From Streptomyces rimosus subsp. rimosus (GTDB lineage Bacteria; Actinomycetota; Actinomycetes; Streptomycetales; Streptomycetaceae): a DNA stretch of 64,000 nt. The translations under genes and the position numbers were made by a program. The stretch is from positions 26,661-90,660 of the forward strand of contig NZ_JOCQ01000027.1 of the NCBI RefSeq assembly GCF_000720725.1, in the 5' to 3' direction. Below are positions 17,634-25,734 of the stretch, piece after piece; the first letter of the stretch is position 1; every line of letters begins with the position of its first letter. Under the pieces are notes generated by a model. That model searched no databases, was not told where the DNA came from, and saw nothing but the letters and a program-made list of their open reading frames with translations.

Positions 17634-17644
17634 GGAAACTTTCC
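17634..17644. promoter_or_regulatory. Putative CsnR operator upstream of csnR
   Basis: GGAAA-C-TTTCC is a perfect palindrome with 5-base arms, in the sequence ATTGGAAACTTTCCTAAC, 44 bases before the csnR start. From memory, CsnR in S. coelicolor and S. lividans recognises a palindrome of this kind in front of csnR and of the chitosanase gene. The position fits autoregulation of the operon, with release by chitosan-derived oligosaccharides. Confidence 0.65.
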
Positions 17645-17687
17645 TAACAGATCTGCAGGTCGCGCAGTGAGAGGTGGGGCGGGCTTC

Positions 17688-18881
17688 ATGGGCACAGGGC
17701 AGGGCGGGCAGGGGACTCCTGGTACGCCGCGGGTGTTGCGGGCCATGAACGACCGGGCCGCGCTCGACCTGCTCGTGGCGCAGGGGCCGTTGACCCGTAC
17801 GCAGATCGGCGCGCTGACCGGGCTGTCCAAGCCCACCGCGTCGCAGTTGCTGGCGCGGCTGGAGGCGGCCGGGCTGGTGCGTACGACGGGCAACGTCACC
17901 GGGCGGCCGGGGCCGAACGCCCAGTTGTACGAGGTGAATCCGGACACCGCCTACGTGGCCGCGCTCGCCGTCGACCAGGGCGGCATCACCGCCGCCGTCG
18001 CCGACATCACCGGGCGGGTGCTCGGCGAGGAGCGGGTCGGTACGGATGCGGTGGAGGACGACGCGCCCCGGAAGACCGCGCAGCTCGTGGCCTCCGCCGT
18101 GGACGGGGCGCTCGACAAGGCCGGGCTGTCGCGGGAGCGCCTGCACGGGGCGGTGATCGGAACGCCCGGCGCGCTCGACCCGCAGACCGGTGTGCTGCGG
18201 TACGCGCCCCACCTGCCCGGCTGGCACGCGCGGGCGCTCAAGGACGAGCTGGCCGGCGTGCTGGGCGTACCGATCGTGATCGAGAACGACGTGAATCTGG
18301 CGGCGGTCGCCGAGCAGCACGACGGTGCCGCGCAGGACTTCGACGATTTCGTGCTGGTGTGGGCCGACGAGGGGGTCGGCGCCGCCATCGTGCTCGGTGG
18401 GCAGCTGCTGCGCGGAGCCACCGGAGGCGCGGGCGAGATCGGCTACATGCCGTTGCCGGGCGCGCCGCTCGCCCGCGGCGGGGACCGCGACGCGGCGCGG
18501 CCGGACGGCGGCGGGGGCTTCCAGCGCCTCGTCGGCTCGCCGAGTGTCGTGGAGCTGGCGCGGGAGTACGGCGCGGCGGATGTGCGTACGGTCCACGAGG
18601 CACTGGACGACGACCGCGTACGCGCCGAGGTGGCGCGGCGCCTGGCGACCGGGCTGGCGGCCGTGGTCGCCGTCGTGGACCCCCGGCTGGTGGTGCTCTC
18701 CGGGGAGGTCGCCCAGGCGGGCGGAGAGACGTTGCGTGAACTGGTCGAGGGAGAGTTCTCGGGGCTCGCGCTGCCGCGGCCGGAGATTCGGATCAGCAAT
18801 GTCGAGGGGAATCCGATTCTCACCGGCGCGCTGCAAACGGCGCTCGCCGAGGCGCGTAACGCTGTGTTCGACACGGCGTGA
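17688..18881 (+). CDS. csnR: ROK-family repressor of chitosan oligosaccharide utilisation
   Basis: A 397-residue ROK regulator. The N-terminal winged helix-turn-helix spans about residues 20-75 (LTRTQIGALTGLSKPTASQLL). The ROK domain follows (ALAVDQGGITAAVAD, VIGTPGALDPQTGVL, VIENDVNLAAVAE). The usual Cys zinc motif of sugar-kinase ROK proteins is absent, as expected for a pure regulator. The five genes downstream match csnE-F-G-H-K in order and type, which is the basis of the name. ATG 17688 is preceded by a purine-rich GAGAGGTGGGG stretch; an in-frame GTG at 17667 is an alternative. It should bind the palindrome at 17634-17644. Confidence 0.85.
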   Translation: MGTGQGGQGTPGTPRVLRAMNDRAALDLLVAQGPLTRTQIGALTGLSKPTASQLLARLEAAGLVRTTGNVTGRPGPNAQLYEVNPDTAYVAALAVDQGGITAAVADITGRVLGEERVGTDAVEDDAPRKTAQLVASAVDGALDKAGLSRERLHGAVIGTPGALDPQTGVLRYAPHLPGWHARALKDELAGVLGVPIVIENDVNLAAVAEQHDGAAQDFDDFVLVWADEGVGAAIVLGGQLLRGATGGAGEIGYMPLPGAPLARGGDRDAARPDGGGGFQRLVGSPSVVELAREYGAADVRTVHEALDDDRVRAEVARRLATGLAAVVAVVDPRLVVLSGEVAQAGGETLRELVEGEFSGLALPRPEIRISNVEGNPILTGALQTALAEARNAVFDTA

Positions 18882-19140
18882 TGAGACGGCGGTACGGAGG
18901 GCCGGGGACGGCCCGGTCACCCGGCCCGGCCGCAAGCCGATCACGCACTCGCCCCACGCGCCGATTATTCACCGGCCACGCCTGGACTCATCACACCAAG
19001 AGCCCGAACGGCTCCCCGCGTGCCACCTCCGCCCGTTCCATCACCGGCGTCGAATTCCCCGCACGCACACGCAGTCGCACCACCTCGTGTCATGCCATCA
19101 CCACCTCCTGTCCTCACCCCTGCCGTAAAGGAAGTTCGCC

Positions 19141-20481
19141 ATGCCGCGTCCGCGCATGCGCATCTGCCTGTCAGCGGCGCTCGCCGGGGCCGGTCTGATT
19201 CTTTCGGGCTGCGCCAATCCGAGCGTCGGCAGCGATCGCGACGACCCGACCCAGCCCGTGACGCTGAAGTTCTGGCACGGGTGGTCCAACCAGGCCGAGG
19301 TGAAGGCGGTCGATGACAGTATCGCCCGGTTCGAGAAACTGCATCCGAACATCAAGGTGAAGACGGTCAACAACGTCACCGACGAGACCGTGAACCAGGC
19401 CCTGCGGGCCGGCGGGGACGACGCGCCGGATGTCGTTTCGTCGTTCACCACCAACAACGTGGGCCAGTACTGCTCGTCGGGTATGTGGGTGGATCTCGAC
19501 CCGTTCATGAAAAAGACGGGTATGGAGAAGACGAAGGTCTTCCCCAAGACCTTCCTCGACTACACCAGCTATCAGGGCAGTCAGTGCGCCCTGCCACTGC
19601 TCGCGGATTCCTACGGGCTCTACTACAACAAGGACGCGTTCAAGGAGGCCGGGATCGAACGGCCGCCGCGGACCATGTCCGAGTTCAAACGGGACGCGGC
19701 CAAGCTCACGAAGCGCAAGCCGGACGGGTCGTACGAGCGCGCCGGATTCGTGCCCAACTTCCGGCTCTACCAGAACAGTCCGGACCGGCTGTTCGCGCAG
19801 TGGGGGCCGACGTACTTCGACAAGAAGGGCAAGGCGCAGCTGGCGAGGGATCCGCGGAGCAAGCAGTTCCTCACCTTCCAGCGGGAGTTGCTGGACGCGC
19901 AGGGCGGTTACGCCGCGCTGGAGAAGTTCCGTACGAAGTTCGGCGACGAGATGTCGTCGCAGAGTTCCTTCATGACGCAGAAGGCGGCGATGCACCTCGA
20001 CGGTGAATGGCGCGGGCTGATGCTGAAGGAGGGCAAGGCGAAGTTCGACTGGGGGTCGGCACCGATGCCGGTGCCGGACGACCAGGCGGACACGTACGGG
20101 CGGGGCTATCTGACCGGCACGGTCGCGGGTATCGCGCACAGCAGCAAGCATCAGAACGCGGCATGGGAACTGCTGAAGTTCCTGACGGCGGACACGGACC
20201 AGGTGGTGCGGTTCGCGAATGCCATCCACAATGTGCCGTCCACGTTCGCGGCGCTCAGGTCGCCGGAACTGGATGCCGATCCGTCGTTCCGTACGTTCAT
20301 CGACATCGCGCGGAATCCGCACAGCCAGGCCATGCCACCGTCCATCAACGGCGGGCAGTACATCACGGCGCTCCAGGACTTCTCGTACAACGCCGAGGCC
20401 GGGAAAGTTCCCGACCTCGACAAGGGGCTGCGTGAGCTCGATGCCCAGATAGACGCCGACAACCTCCAGTCCGTGAACTGA
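19141..20481 (+). CDS. csnE: Sugar-binding lipoprotein of ABC transporter
   Basis: A 446-residue extracellular solute-binding protein (family 1). It has a lipoprotein signal with lipobox LSGC at about residue 19-22, followed by the mature start CANPSVG. The core shows LKFWHGWSNQAEVKAV, PDVVSSFTTNNVGQYCSSG and LPLLADSYGLYYNKDAF, typical of oligosaccharide receptors. It delivers sugar to the permeases encoded next; no ATPase gene is in the operon, so a shared MsiK-type ATPase probably energises uptake, as in other Streptomyces sugar systems. AAGGAAG precedes the ATG. A 259-bp gap without a visible promoter consensus or gene separates it from csnR. Confidence 0.88.
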   Translation: MPRPRMRICLSAALAGAGLILSGCANPSVGSDRDDPTQPVTLKFWHGWSNQAEVKAVDDSIARFEKLHPNIKVKTVNNVTDETVNQALRAGGDDAPDVVSSFTTNNVGQYCSSGMWVDLDPFMKKTGMEKTKVFPKTFLDYTSYQGSQCALPLLADSYGLYYNKDAFKEAGIERPPRTMSEFKRDAAKLTKRKPDGSYERAGFVPNFRLYQNSPDRLFAQWGPTYFDKKGKAQLARDPRSKQFLTFQRELLDAQGGYAALEKFRTKFGDEMSSQSSFMTQKAAMHLDGEWRGLMLKEGKAKFDWGSAPMPVPDDQADTYGRGYLTGTVAGIAHSSKHQNAAWELLKFLTADTDQVVRFANAIHNVPSTFAALRSPELDADPSFRTFIDIARNPHSQAMPPSINGGQYITALQDFSYNAEAGKVPDLDKGLRELDAQIDADNLQSVN

Positions 20482-20493
20482 CGGAGTCCTGCC

Positions 20494-21483
20494 ATGTCCC
20501 TCGTCGAATCCCCCGAACGCCCGGCGGCCACCGCGCCGCGCCCGAAAGCTCCCGCGCTGCGCCGCAGACACCGCATGCAGCGGCTGCGCACCCTCGGTTT
20601 CCTTTCCCCCTGGCTGGTCGGCTTCAGCGTCTTCTTCGGCTATCCGCTGCTCGCCACCGTCTATTTCTCGTTCATGCATTACAACCAGATCCAGCAGCCG
20701 TCCTTCGTCGGCCTGCGGAACTGGAAATACGTCTTCACGCAGATGCCGCTGTTCGGGCCCGCGCTGTGGAACACGCTGTGGCTCGTCGTGGTGATGGTCG
20801 CGCTGCGCGTGGTCTTCGGGCTGGGCATCGGCCTGCTCGTCACGAAGATCAAGTCGGGTGTCGGCTTCTTCCGTACCGCCTTCTACCTGCCGTATCTCGC
20901 GCCGCCGGTCGCCGCGACGGTCGCCTTCGTCTTCCTGCTCAACCCCGGCACCGGGCCGGTCAACGAGATCCTGGAGGCGGTCGGCATCCCGGCGCCCGGC
21001 TGGTTCAACGACGCGGCATGGGCCAAACCGTCGCTGGTCATGCTCTCCCTCTGGGGCATCGGCGACCTGATGGTGATCTTCATGGCGGCGCTGCTGGACG
21101 TACCGAAGGAGCAGTACGAGGCCGCCGAGCTGGACGGGGCGGGGGCCTGGGCGAGATTCCGGTACGTGACGTGGCCGTCGATCACGCCGATCGTGCTGTT
21201 CGCGGTGGTCACCGGGGTCGTACAGACCATGCAGTACTACACGCAGGCGCTGGTCGCCGGGAAGCTGGCCTCCGGCGTCACCATCGGGCCCGGCACGGTC
21301 ATCCAGCCCGGCTACCCGGACCACTCCACGCTCACCGTGCCGCAGCTCGTCTACTCGCTCGGCTTCCAGAACTTCAACACCGGCGCGGCGTGCGTGCTCT
21401 CGCTCGTGCTCTTCGTGATCGCCATGGCCGTCACCACCCTGCTGATGCGCAAGCGCGCCGGCCTGCTCCCGGCGGAGGACTGA
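20494..21483 (+). CDS. csnF: ABC sugar permease, MalF type
   Basis: A 329-residue permease with six predicted membrane helices, from LSPWLVGFSVFFGYPLLATVYF near residue 35 (read in parts) to the last helix before the RKRAGLLPAED end. The EAA loop reads EAAELDGAGAWARF at about residue 208, the contact site for the ATPase. It starts 13 bases after csnE and ends seven bases before csnG. It forms the membrane channel with CsnG. Confidence 0.9.
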   Translation: MSLVESPERPAATAPRPKAPALRRRHRMQRLRTLGFLSPWLVGFSVFFGYPLLATVYFSFMHYNQIQQPSFVGLRNWKYVFTQMPLFGPALWNTLWLVVVMVALRVVFGLGIGLLVTKIKSGVGFFRTAFYLPYLAPPVAATVAFVFLLNPGTGPVNEILEAVGIPAPGWFNDAAWAKPSLVMLSLWGIGDLMVIFMAALLDVPKEQYEAAELDGAGAWARFRYVTWPSITPIVLFAVVTGVVQTMQYYTQALVAGKLASGVTIGPGTVIQPGYPDHSTLTVPQLVYSLGFQNFNTGAACVLSLVLFVIAMAVTTLLMRKRAGLLPAED

Positions 21484-21489
21484 ACCGAC

Positions 21490-22398
21490 ATGACCACGAC
21501 GACTCTGAGAGCGGGCAGCGCCCCCGCCCGCACCGGCAGCACCGACCGGGGCCCCGCCGCGTCCCGCGCCCGCCGCAAGCGGCTGCTGCACTGGATAGCG
21601 GTGCACTCCGTCGCCGTCGCCGCCGCGCTGTTCTTCGTCCTGCCGTTCGTGTTCGTCTTCCTGACCTCCGTCATGAGCGACGACCAGGCGATGAGCGGCG
21701 AACTGTGGCCGCACGAATGGAACTGGTCCAACTACGCGACGGTGTTCTCCACCCCCGGTTTCCTGGACTGGTGGCGGAATTCGCTGATGTACGCGGGCCT
21801 GGGCACGCTGTTCACCGTCTGCTCGGCGATACCGGTGGCGTACGCGCTCGCCAAATTCCGTTTCCGGGGCCGGCGTACCGCGATGCTGCTGGTGATCTCG
21901 ACGATGATGCTGCCGCCGCAGGTCATCGTGATTCCCATGTACCTGGTGTGGGCGCAGCAGCTCCACCTGTCCGGATCGCTGTGGCCGCTCATCATCCCGA
22001 TGGCGTTCGGTGACGCGTACTCCATCTTCCTGCTGCGGCAGTTCCTGCTGACCATTCCGCAGGAATACATCGAGTCGGCGAAGGTGGACGGCTGCGGCGA
22101 GGTCCGTACGCTGCTGCGCATCATCGTCCCGATGGCGAAGCCGGGCATCGCCGCGGTGGCGCTGTTCCAGTTCTTCTACTGCTGGAACGACTATTTCGGG
22201 CCGCAGATCTACGCCGCCCAGAACCCCGCCGCCTGGACGCTGAGTTACGGCCTCGAATCGTTCAAGAGCGCGCACAGCGTCAACTGGAACCTGACCATGG
22301 CAGCGACGCTGCTCGTCATGGCCCCCGTCATCATCGTCTTCTTCTTCGCCCAGAAGGCATTCGTCGAAGGCGTCACGCTCACCGGAGTGAAGGGCTGA
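21490..22398 (+). CDS. csnG: ABC sugar permease, MalG type
   Basis: A 302-residue permease with six helices. The EAA-loop equivalent is ESAKVDGCGEVRTLLRI at about residue 195, and the C-terminus KAFVEGVTLTGVKG is the standard MalG-type ending that also meets the ATPase. It forms the channel together with CsnF. Its stop lies nine bases before the csnH start. Confidence 0.9.
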   Translation: MTTTTLRAGSAPARTGSTDRGPAASRARRKRLLHWIAVHSVAVAAALFFVLPFVFVFLTSVMSDDQAMSGELWPHEWNWSNYATVFSTPGFLDWWRNSLMYAGLGTLFTVCSAIPVAYALAKFRFRGRRTAMLLVISTMMLPPQVIVIPMYLVWAQQLHLSGSLWPLIIPMAFGDAYSIFLLRQFLLTIPQEYIESAKVDGCGEVRTLLRIIVPMAKPGIAAVALFQFFYCWNDYFGPQIYAAQNPAAWTLSYGLESFKSAHSVNWNLTMAATLLVMAPVIIVFFFAQKAFVEGVTLTGVKG

Positions 22399-22406
22399 TC
22401 GATCTC

Positions 22407-23762
22407 ATGCTGTCGTCCACCGGGGGAACCTCCCCCTCCGCCGGGGGGTCCTCCCCCTCCACCAGGGGAACCTCCCCGTCCACCGGGGGAACGCCCCCGC
22501 ACCCCCGCCTCAAGATCGCCGTGGTCGGCGGAGGCTCGACCTACACCCCCGAACTCATCGACGGCTTCGCCCGGCTGCGGGACGCCCTGCCGCTGGCGGA
22601 ACTGGTCCTGATCGACCCGGCGGCCGACCGGCTGGAGCTGGTCGGCGGCCTGGCCCGGCGGATCTTCGCCCGGCAGGGCCACCCGGGCCGCATCTCCTGG
22701 ACCTCCGACGTGGACGCCGGCGTGGACGGCGCGGACGCGGTGCTGCTCCAGCTGCGCGTCGGCGGGCAGGCGGCCCGCAACCAGGACGAGACCTGGCCCC
22801 TGGAATGCGGCTGCGTCGGGCAGGAGACGACCGGCGCGGGCGGGCTCGCCAAGGCGCTGCGCACCGTCCCGGTCGTCCTGGACATCGCGGAGCGCATCCG
22901 CCGCCGCAATCCCGACGCGTGGATCGTGGACTTCACCAACCCGGTCGGCATCGTCACCCGCGCGCTGCTGTCGCACGGCCACAAGGCCGTCGGCCTGTGC
23001 AACGTAGCCATCGGCTTCCAGCGCAAGTTCGCGCGGCTGCTGGGCATCGCGCCGGATCGGGTGGAGCTGGAGCACGTCGGGCTGAACCATCTGACGTGGG
23101 AGCGCGCCGTACGGGTGGACGGCGAGGACGTACTGCCCCGGCTGATCGCCGAGCACGGCGCGGCCATCGCCGAGGACCTGCACATGCCGCGCTCGCTCGT
23201 GGACCGGCTCGGCGTCGTACCGTCGTACTACCTGCGCTACTACTACCAGCACGACGAAGTCGTGGAGGAGCTGCGCAGCAAGCCGTCGCGGGCGGCGGAG
23301 GTGGCGGCCATCGAGAAGCAGCTGCTGGAGATGTACGGCGACCCGTCGCTGGACGAGAAGCCCGAGCTGCTGGCCAAGCGTGGCGGCGCGTTCTACTCGG
23401 AGGCGGCGGTGGCGCTGACCTCCGCACTGCTGGGCGACACCGGCGACGTACAGATTGTGAACACGGTCAACAACGGAACCCTGCCGTTCCTGCCCGACGA
23501 CGCGGTGATCGAGGTGCCGGCGACGGTGGGGGCGGGCGGGGCGAAGCCGCTGCCCGTACGGCCGCTGGAACCGCTGTACTCCGGGCTGATCGCCAACGTC
23601 ACCGCGTACGAGCACCTCGCGCTGGAGGCAGCCCTGAAGGGCGGCCGGGACCGGATCTTCGAGGCACTGCTCGCCCACCCGCTCATCGGCCAGATCGCGT
23701 ACGCGGACCGGCTGACCGACGAGCTGATCGCGCACAACCGGGAGCATCTCGCGTGGCTCTGA
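22407..23762 (+). CDS. csnH: GH4 family glycosidase
   Basis: A 451-residue GH4 enzyme, NAD- and metal-dependent. The Rossmann nucleotide motif is VVGGGSTYTPELIDGF, and the metal/active-site motifs are CVGQETTGAGG, DFTNPVGIVT, GLCNVAIGF and LNHLTW. Cys in GLCNVA and His in LNHLTW are the usual metal ligands. In the csn operon it is expected to cleave imported glucosamine oligosaccharides, perhaps after phosphorylation. Unlike standard members, which begin right at MKIAVVGGGST, this protein carries 33 extra residues made of a 7-residue motif repeated four times, encoded by tandem DNA repeats at 22416-22499. No good ribosome site precedes the ATG at 22407, so the extension could be untranslated if an internal start is used. 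Confidence 0.85.
   Translation: MLSSTGGTSPSAGGSSPSTRGTSPSTGGTPPHPRLKIAVVGGGSTYTPELIDGFARLRDALPLAELVLIDPAADRLELVGGLARRIFARQGHPGRISWTSDVDAGVDGADAVLLQLRVGGQAARNQDETWPLECGCVGQETTGAGGLAKALRTVPVVLDIAERIRRRNPDAWIVDFTNPVGIVTRALLSHGHKAVGLCNVAIGFQRKFARLLGIAPDRVELEHVGLNHLTWERAVRVDGEDVLPRLIAEHGAAIAEDLHMPRSLVDRLGVVPSYYLRYYYQHDEVVEELRSKPSRAAEVAAIEKQLLEMYGDPSLDEKPELLAKRGGAFYSEAAVALTSALLGDTGDVQIVNTVNNGTLPFLPDDAVIEVPATVGAGGAKPLPVRPLEPLYSGLIANVTAYEHLALEAALKGGRDRIFEALLAHPLIGQIAYADRLTDELIAHNREHLAWL
22416..22499. repeat. Four 21-bp tandem repeats at the csnH start
   Basis: Four contiguous units of 21 bp: 22416-22436, 22437-22457, 22458-22478 and 22479-22499. The unit TCCACCGGGGGAACCTCCCC(C) is itself nearly self-complementary (GGGG/CCCC). 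In frame they encode STGGTSP, SAGGSSP, STRGTSP and STGGTPP. Confidence 0.92.
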
Positions 23763-23785
23763 GTGAAGGCGAGGGGGGCGGGGCG

Positions 23786-23833
23786 GTGCCTTACGGGGGT
23801 GACGGGACGGTGTCTTACGGGGGTGACGGGGTG
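23786..23833. repeat. Two 24-bp direct repeats at the csnK start
   Basis: GTGCCTTACGGGGGTGACGG and its near copy GTGTCTTACGGGGGTGACGG lie 24 bp apart, each opening with an in-frame GTG. They add an 8-residue repeat to the csnK N-terminus or lie in its leader. Confidence 0.85.
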
Positions 23834-24862
23834 GTGCGCCGGTCGGCAGGGTCCGCCGGGCCGGCCGGGGCCGGTTCGCGTTCCGGCGGGCTGGCTCTAG
23901 CCGTCGACGCGGGCAACAGCAAGACCGACGTCGCGCTGGTCGGTGCGGACGGGACGGTGCTGGCGACGGTCCGCGGCGGGGGTTTCCAGCCGCCGGTGGT
24001 CGGCGTCGCCCGGGCCGTCGGCGACCTGGCGGCGCTGGTGGACGCGGTACGGGAACGGGCCGGCGTCACCGGGCCGGTGGACCAGGTGTCCGCCTACCTG
24101 GCCAACGCCGACCTGCCCGCCGAGGAAGCCGAACTGGCCGCGGCGATCACCTCGTACGGCTGGGCCCGTACGGTCACCGTCGCCAACGACACCTTCGCAC
24201 TGCTGCGCGCCGGACTGCCGGACACCGGCGAACCGGTCGGCGTGGCAGTGGTGTGCGGCGCCGGGATCAACTGCGCGGGCCTGGGACACGACGGCCGTAC
24301 CGCCCGGTTCCCGTCCGTCGGGCGGCTCTCCGGCGACTGGGGCGGCGGCGGGCACCTGGCCGAGGAGGCGCTGTGGTGGGCGGCGCGGGCCGACGACGGG
24401 CGCGGCGAACCGAGCGCGCTGGCGCGCGAAGTCCCGGCCCACTTCGGGCTGGCCACCATGCCGGAGCTGATCGAGGCGCTCCACCTGGGACACATCCCGC
24501 GGGAGCGCCGGTACGGGCTGACGCCGCTGCTGTTCGCGGTGGCCGCGTCCGGCGACGCGGTGGCGCGGGCCCTGGTGCACCGGCAGGCGGAAGAGGTCGC
24601 ACTGCTGGCGTCGGTGGCGCTGAAGCGGCTGGACCTGCTGGACGAGCCGACGCCGCTGGTCCTGGGCGGCGGCGTACTGGCCGCCCGGCACCCGCTCCTG
24701 CACGACGAACTGACCCGCCTGCTGGCGGAGCGCGCCCCGAAGGCCGAACCGCGCGTGGTCACGGAGCCGCCCGTACTGGGCGCGGCCCTGCACGCCCTGG
24801 ACCGGGCCGGAGCGGGGGCGGAGGCGTATGAGCGGGTGCGTGGGGAGTTCGGTGGGGGTTAG
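23786..24862 (+). CDS. csnK: BadF/BadG-type N-acetylglucosamine/glucosamine kinase
   Basis: A 358-residue sugar kinase of the ASKHA fold. Motifs: AVDAGNSKTDVALV (phosphate 1), NDTFALLRAG and VVCGAGINCAG (phosphate 2 and connect), GRLSGDWGGGGHLAEEALWWA, and PLVLGGGVLAARHP (adenosine). It should phosphorylate glucosamine or a disaccharide product of the operon. The start is uncertain. GTG 23786 follows GAGGGGGG, whereas GTG 23753 would overlap csnH by ten bases and has GGGAG before it. The first 40 residues are low-complexity, with a duplicated VPYGGDGT/VSYGGDGV encoded by a 24-bp direct repeat at 23786-23833; the real fold begins at LALAVDAGN. Confidence 0.85.
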   Translation: MPYGGDGTVSYGGDGVVRRSAGSAGPAGAGSRSGGLALAVDAGNSKTDVALVGADGTVLATVRGGGFQPPVVGVARAVGDLAALVDAVRERAGVTGPVDQVSAYLANADLPAEEAELAAAITSYGWARTVTVANDTFALLRAGLPDTGEPVGVAVVCGAGINCAGLGHDGRTARFPSVGRLSGDWGGGGHLAEEALWWAARADDGRGEPSALAREVPAHFGLATMPELIEALHLGHIPRERRYGLTPLLFAVAASGDAVARALVHRQAEEVALLASVALKRLDLLDEPTPLVLGGGVLAARHPLLHDELTRLLAERAPKAEPRVVTEPPVLGAALHALDRAGAGAEAYERVRGEFGGG

Positions 24863-24969
24863 GTGGGGTTAGGTGAGGGGCTATGGGGAGTGGGGCTGGG
24901 GGCGGATCCGAGGGGACACCCCGGCGGAAGCTCGGCAGGGGTGGGCGAGTCGGAATTCCGATGCCTGCC

Positions 24970-25245
24970 GGGATCCCGCCGCCCGCCGGAATCCAGCCGT
25001 CGGCCGGGACCTTCCTCCCGCCGGGGCTTTGCTTTCGCCGGGGCTTTGCTTTCACCGGAACCTTGCTTTCGCCGGGCTTCCCCCCGCCGGCCCCCTCCCG
25101 CCGGGACCGTCCTCCCACCGGGACCGTCCTCCCACCGAGACCGTCCTCCCACCGAGACCTCCCCCCACCGCCACCTTCCCCCACCAGAAACTTCCCGCCC
25201 GCCGGGATCTTTCCGCCCGCCCGGTTCGTTCCCCCGCTCGGGGGG
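24970..25245. repeat. Degenerate ~17-bp tandem array
   Basis: About 16 units, each starting near CCGCCGGGA or CACCGGGA. Sub-families are clear: CCGGGGCTTTGCTTTCG repeated three times at about 25021-25072, and CCGGGACCGTCCTCCCA repeated four times at about 25101-25155 with one or two changes. There are no unique spacers, so it is not a CRISPR array. Confidence 0.8.
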
Positions 25246-25288
25246 AGTTGTCAGGCTGGATCGTTTCGCCGGCGGGGTGTCGTCCAGC

Positions 25289-25373
25289 GCGTTCGTCCCC
25301 GCGACGCGTTCGTCCCCGCGACGCGTTCGTCCCCGCGACGCGTTCGTCCCCGCAACGCGTTCGTCCCCGCAAC
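25289..25373. repeat. Five perfect-phase 17-bp tandem repeats
   Basis: Units at 25289, 25306, 25323, 25340 and 25357. Sequence GCGTTCGTCCCCGCGAC in the first three and GCGTTCGTCCCCGCAAC in the last two. Seventeen is not a multiple of three and the array lies between genes, so coding is not the reason for its conservation of phase. Confidence 0.95.
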
Positions 25374-25435
25374 GCGACCGCGCCTCTCCCGAAGACAGGC
25401 CGGGTGGGACCCGTCGGGGGGCGGGTTCCGCCCGC

Positions 25436-25471
25436 GCCTCGCGGCCGGGAGCGTGCCTCGCGGCCGGGAGC
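25436..25471. repeat. 17-bp direct duplication
   Basis: GCCTCGCGGCCGGGAGC occurs at 25436-25452 and again at 25455-25471, separated by two bases. Confidence 0.9.
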
Positions 25472-25734
25472 CGGATTCCCCGTCGAATACGGCGAATTCC
25501 GTACACGCGTGTCCTTTCGGGAACCGTGTCCGGCGGGCCGCGCGTGATGGAGGGCGGGGGAACACGGATGACCGCCGGGCGGGAGGGTTCGGCGGGGCCC
25601 GATCCGCACATGATCCAGGCAATAACGGTGTGGTTGTCAGTCCCTGCGGCCATACTGACTGCTGGCCGTGCAACTGTTCCCGTGCGCCCGTCGCACGGGT
25701 CCGGGGCCGCCGTCCGCGACCAGGGGGAGGTTCC

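Larger units (their letters stand above)
24863..25734. other. Repeat-rich intergenic region after csnK
   Basis: An 872-bp gap with no supportable gene: open frames on both strands are products of tandem repeats. Left to right it holds a degenerate array of roughly 17-bp units (about 24970-25245), a perfect-phase array of five 17-bp units (25289-25373) and a 17-bp duplication (25436-25452 and 25455-25471). The promoter for the receptor operon starting at 25735 should lie in the last 150 bp. Confidence 0.8.

Noticed and set aside
19171..22275. A 1034-codon minus-strand frame over csnE-F-G
   Set aside because: Composition is that of antisense high-G+C coding DNA; the plus-strand transporter genes are clear.
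25289..25373. CRISPR array
   Set aside because: The units are contiguous 17-bp copies with no unique spacers, and no cas gene is near.
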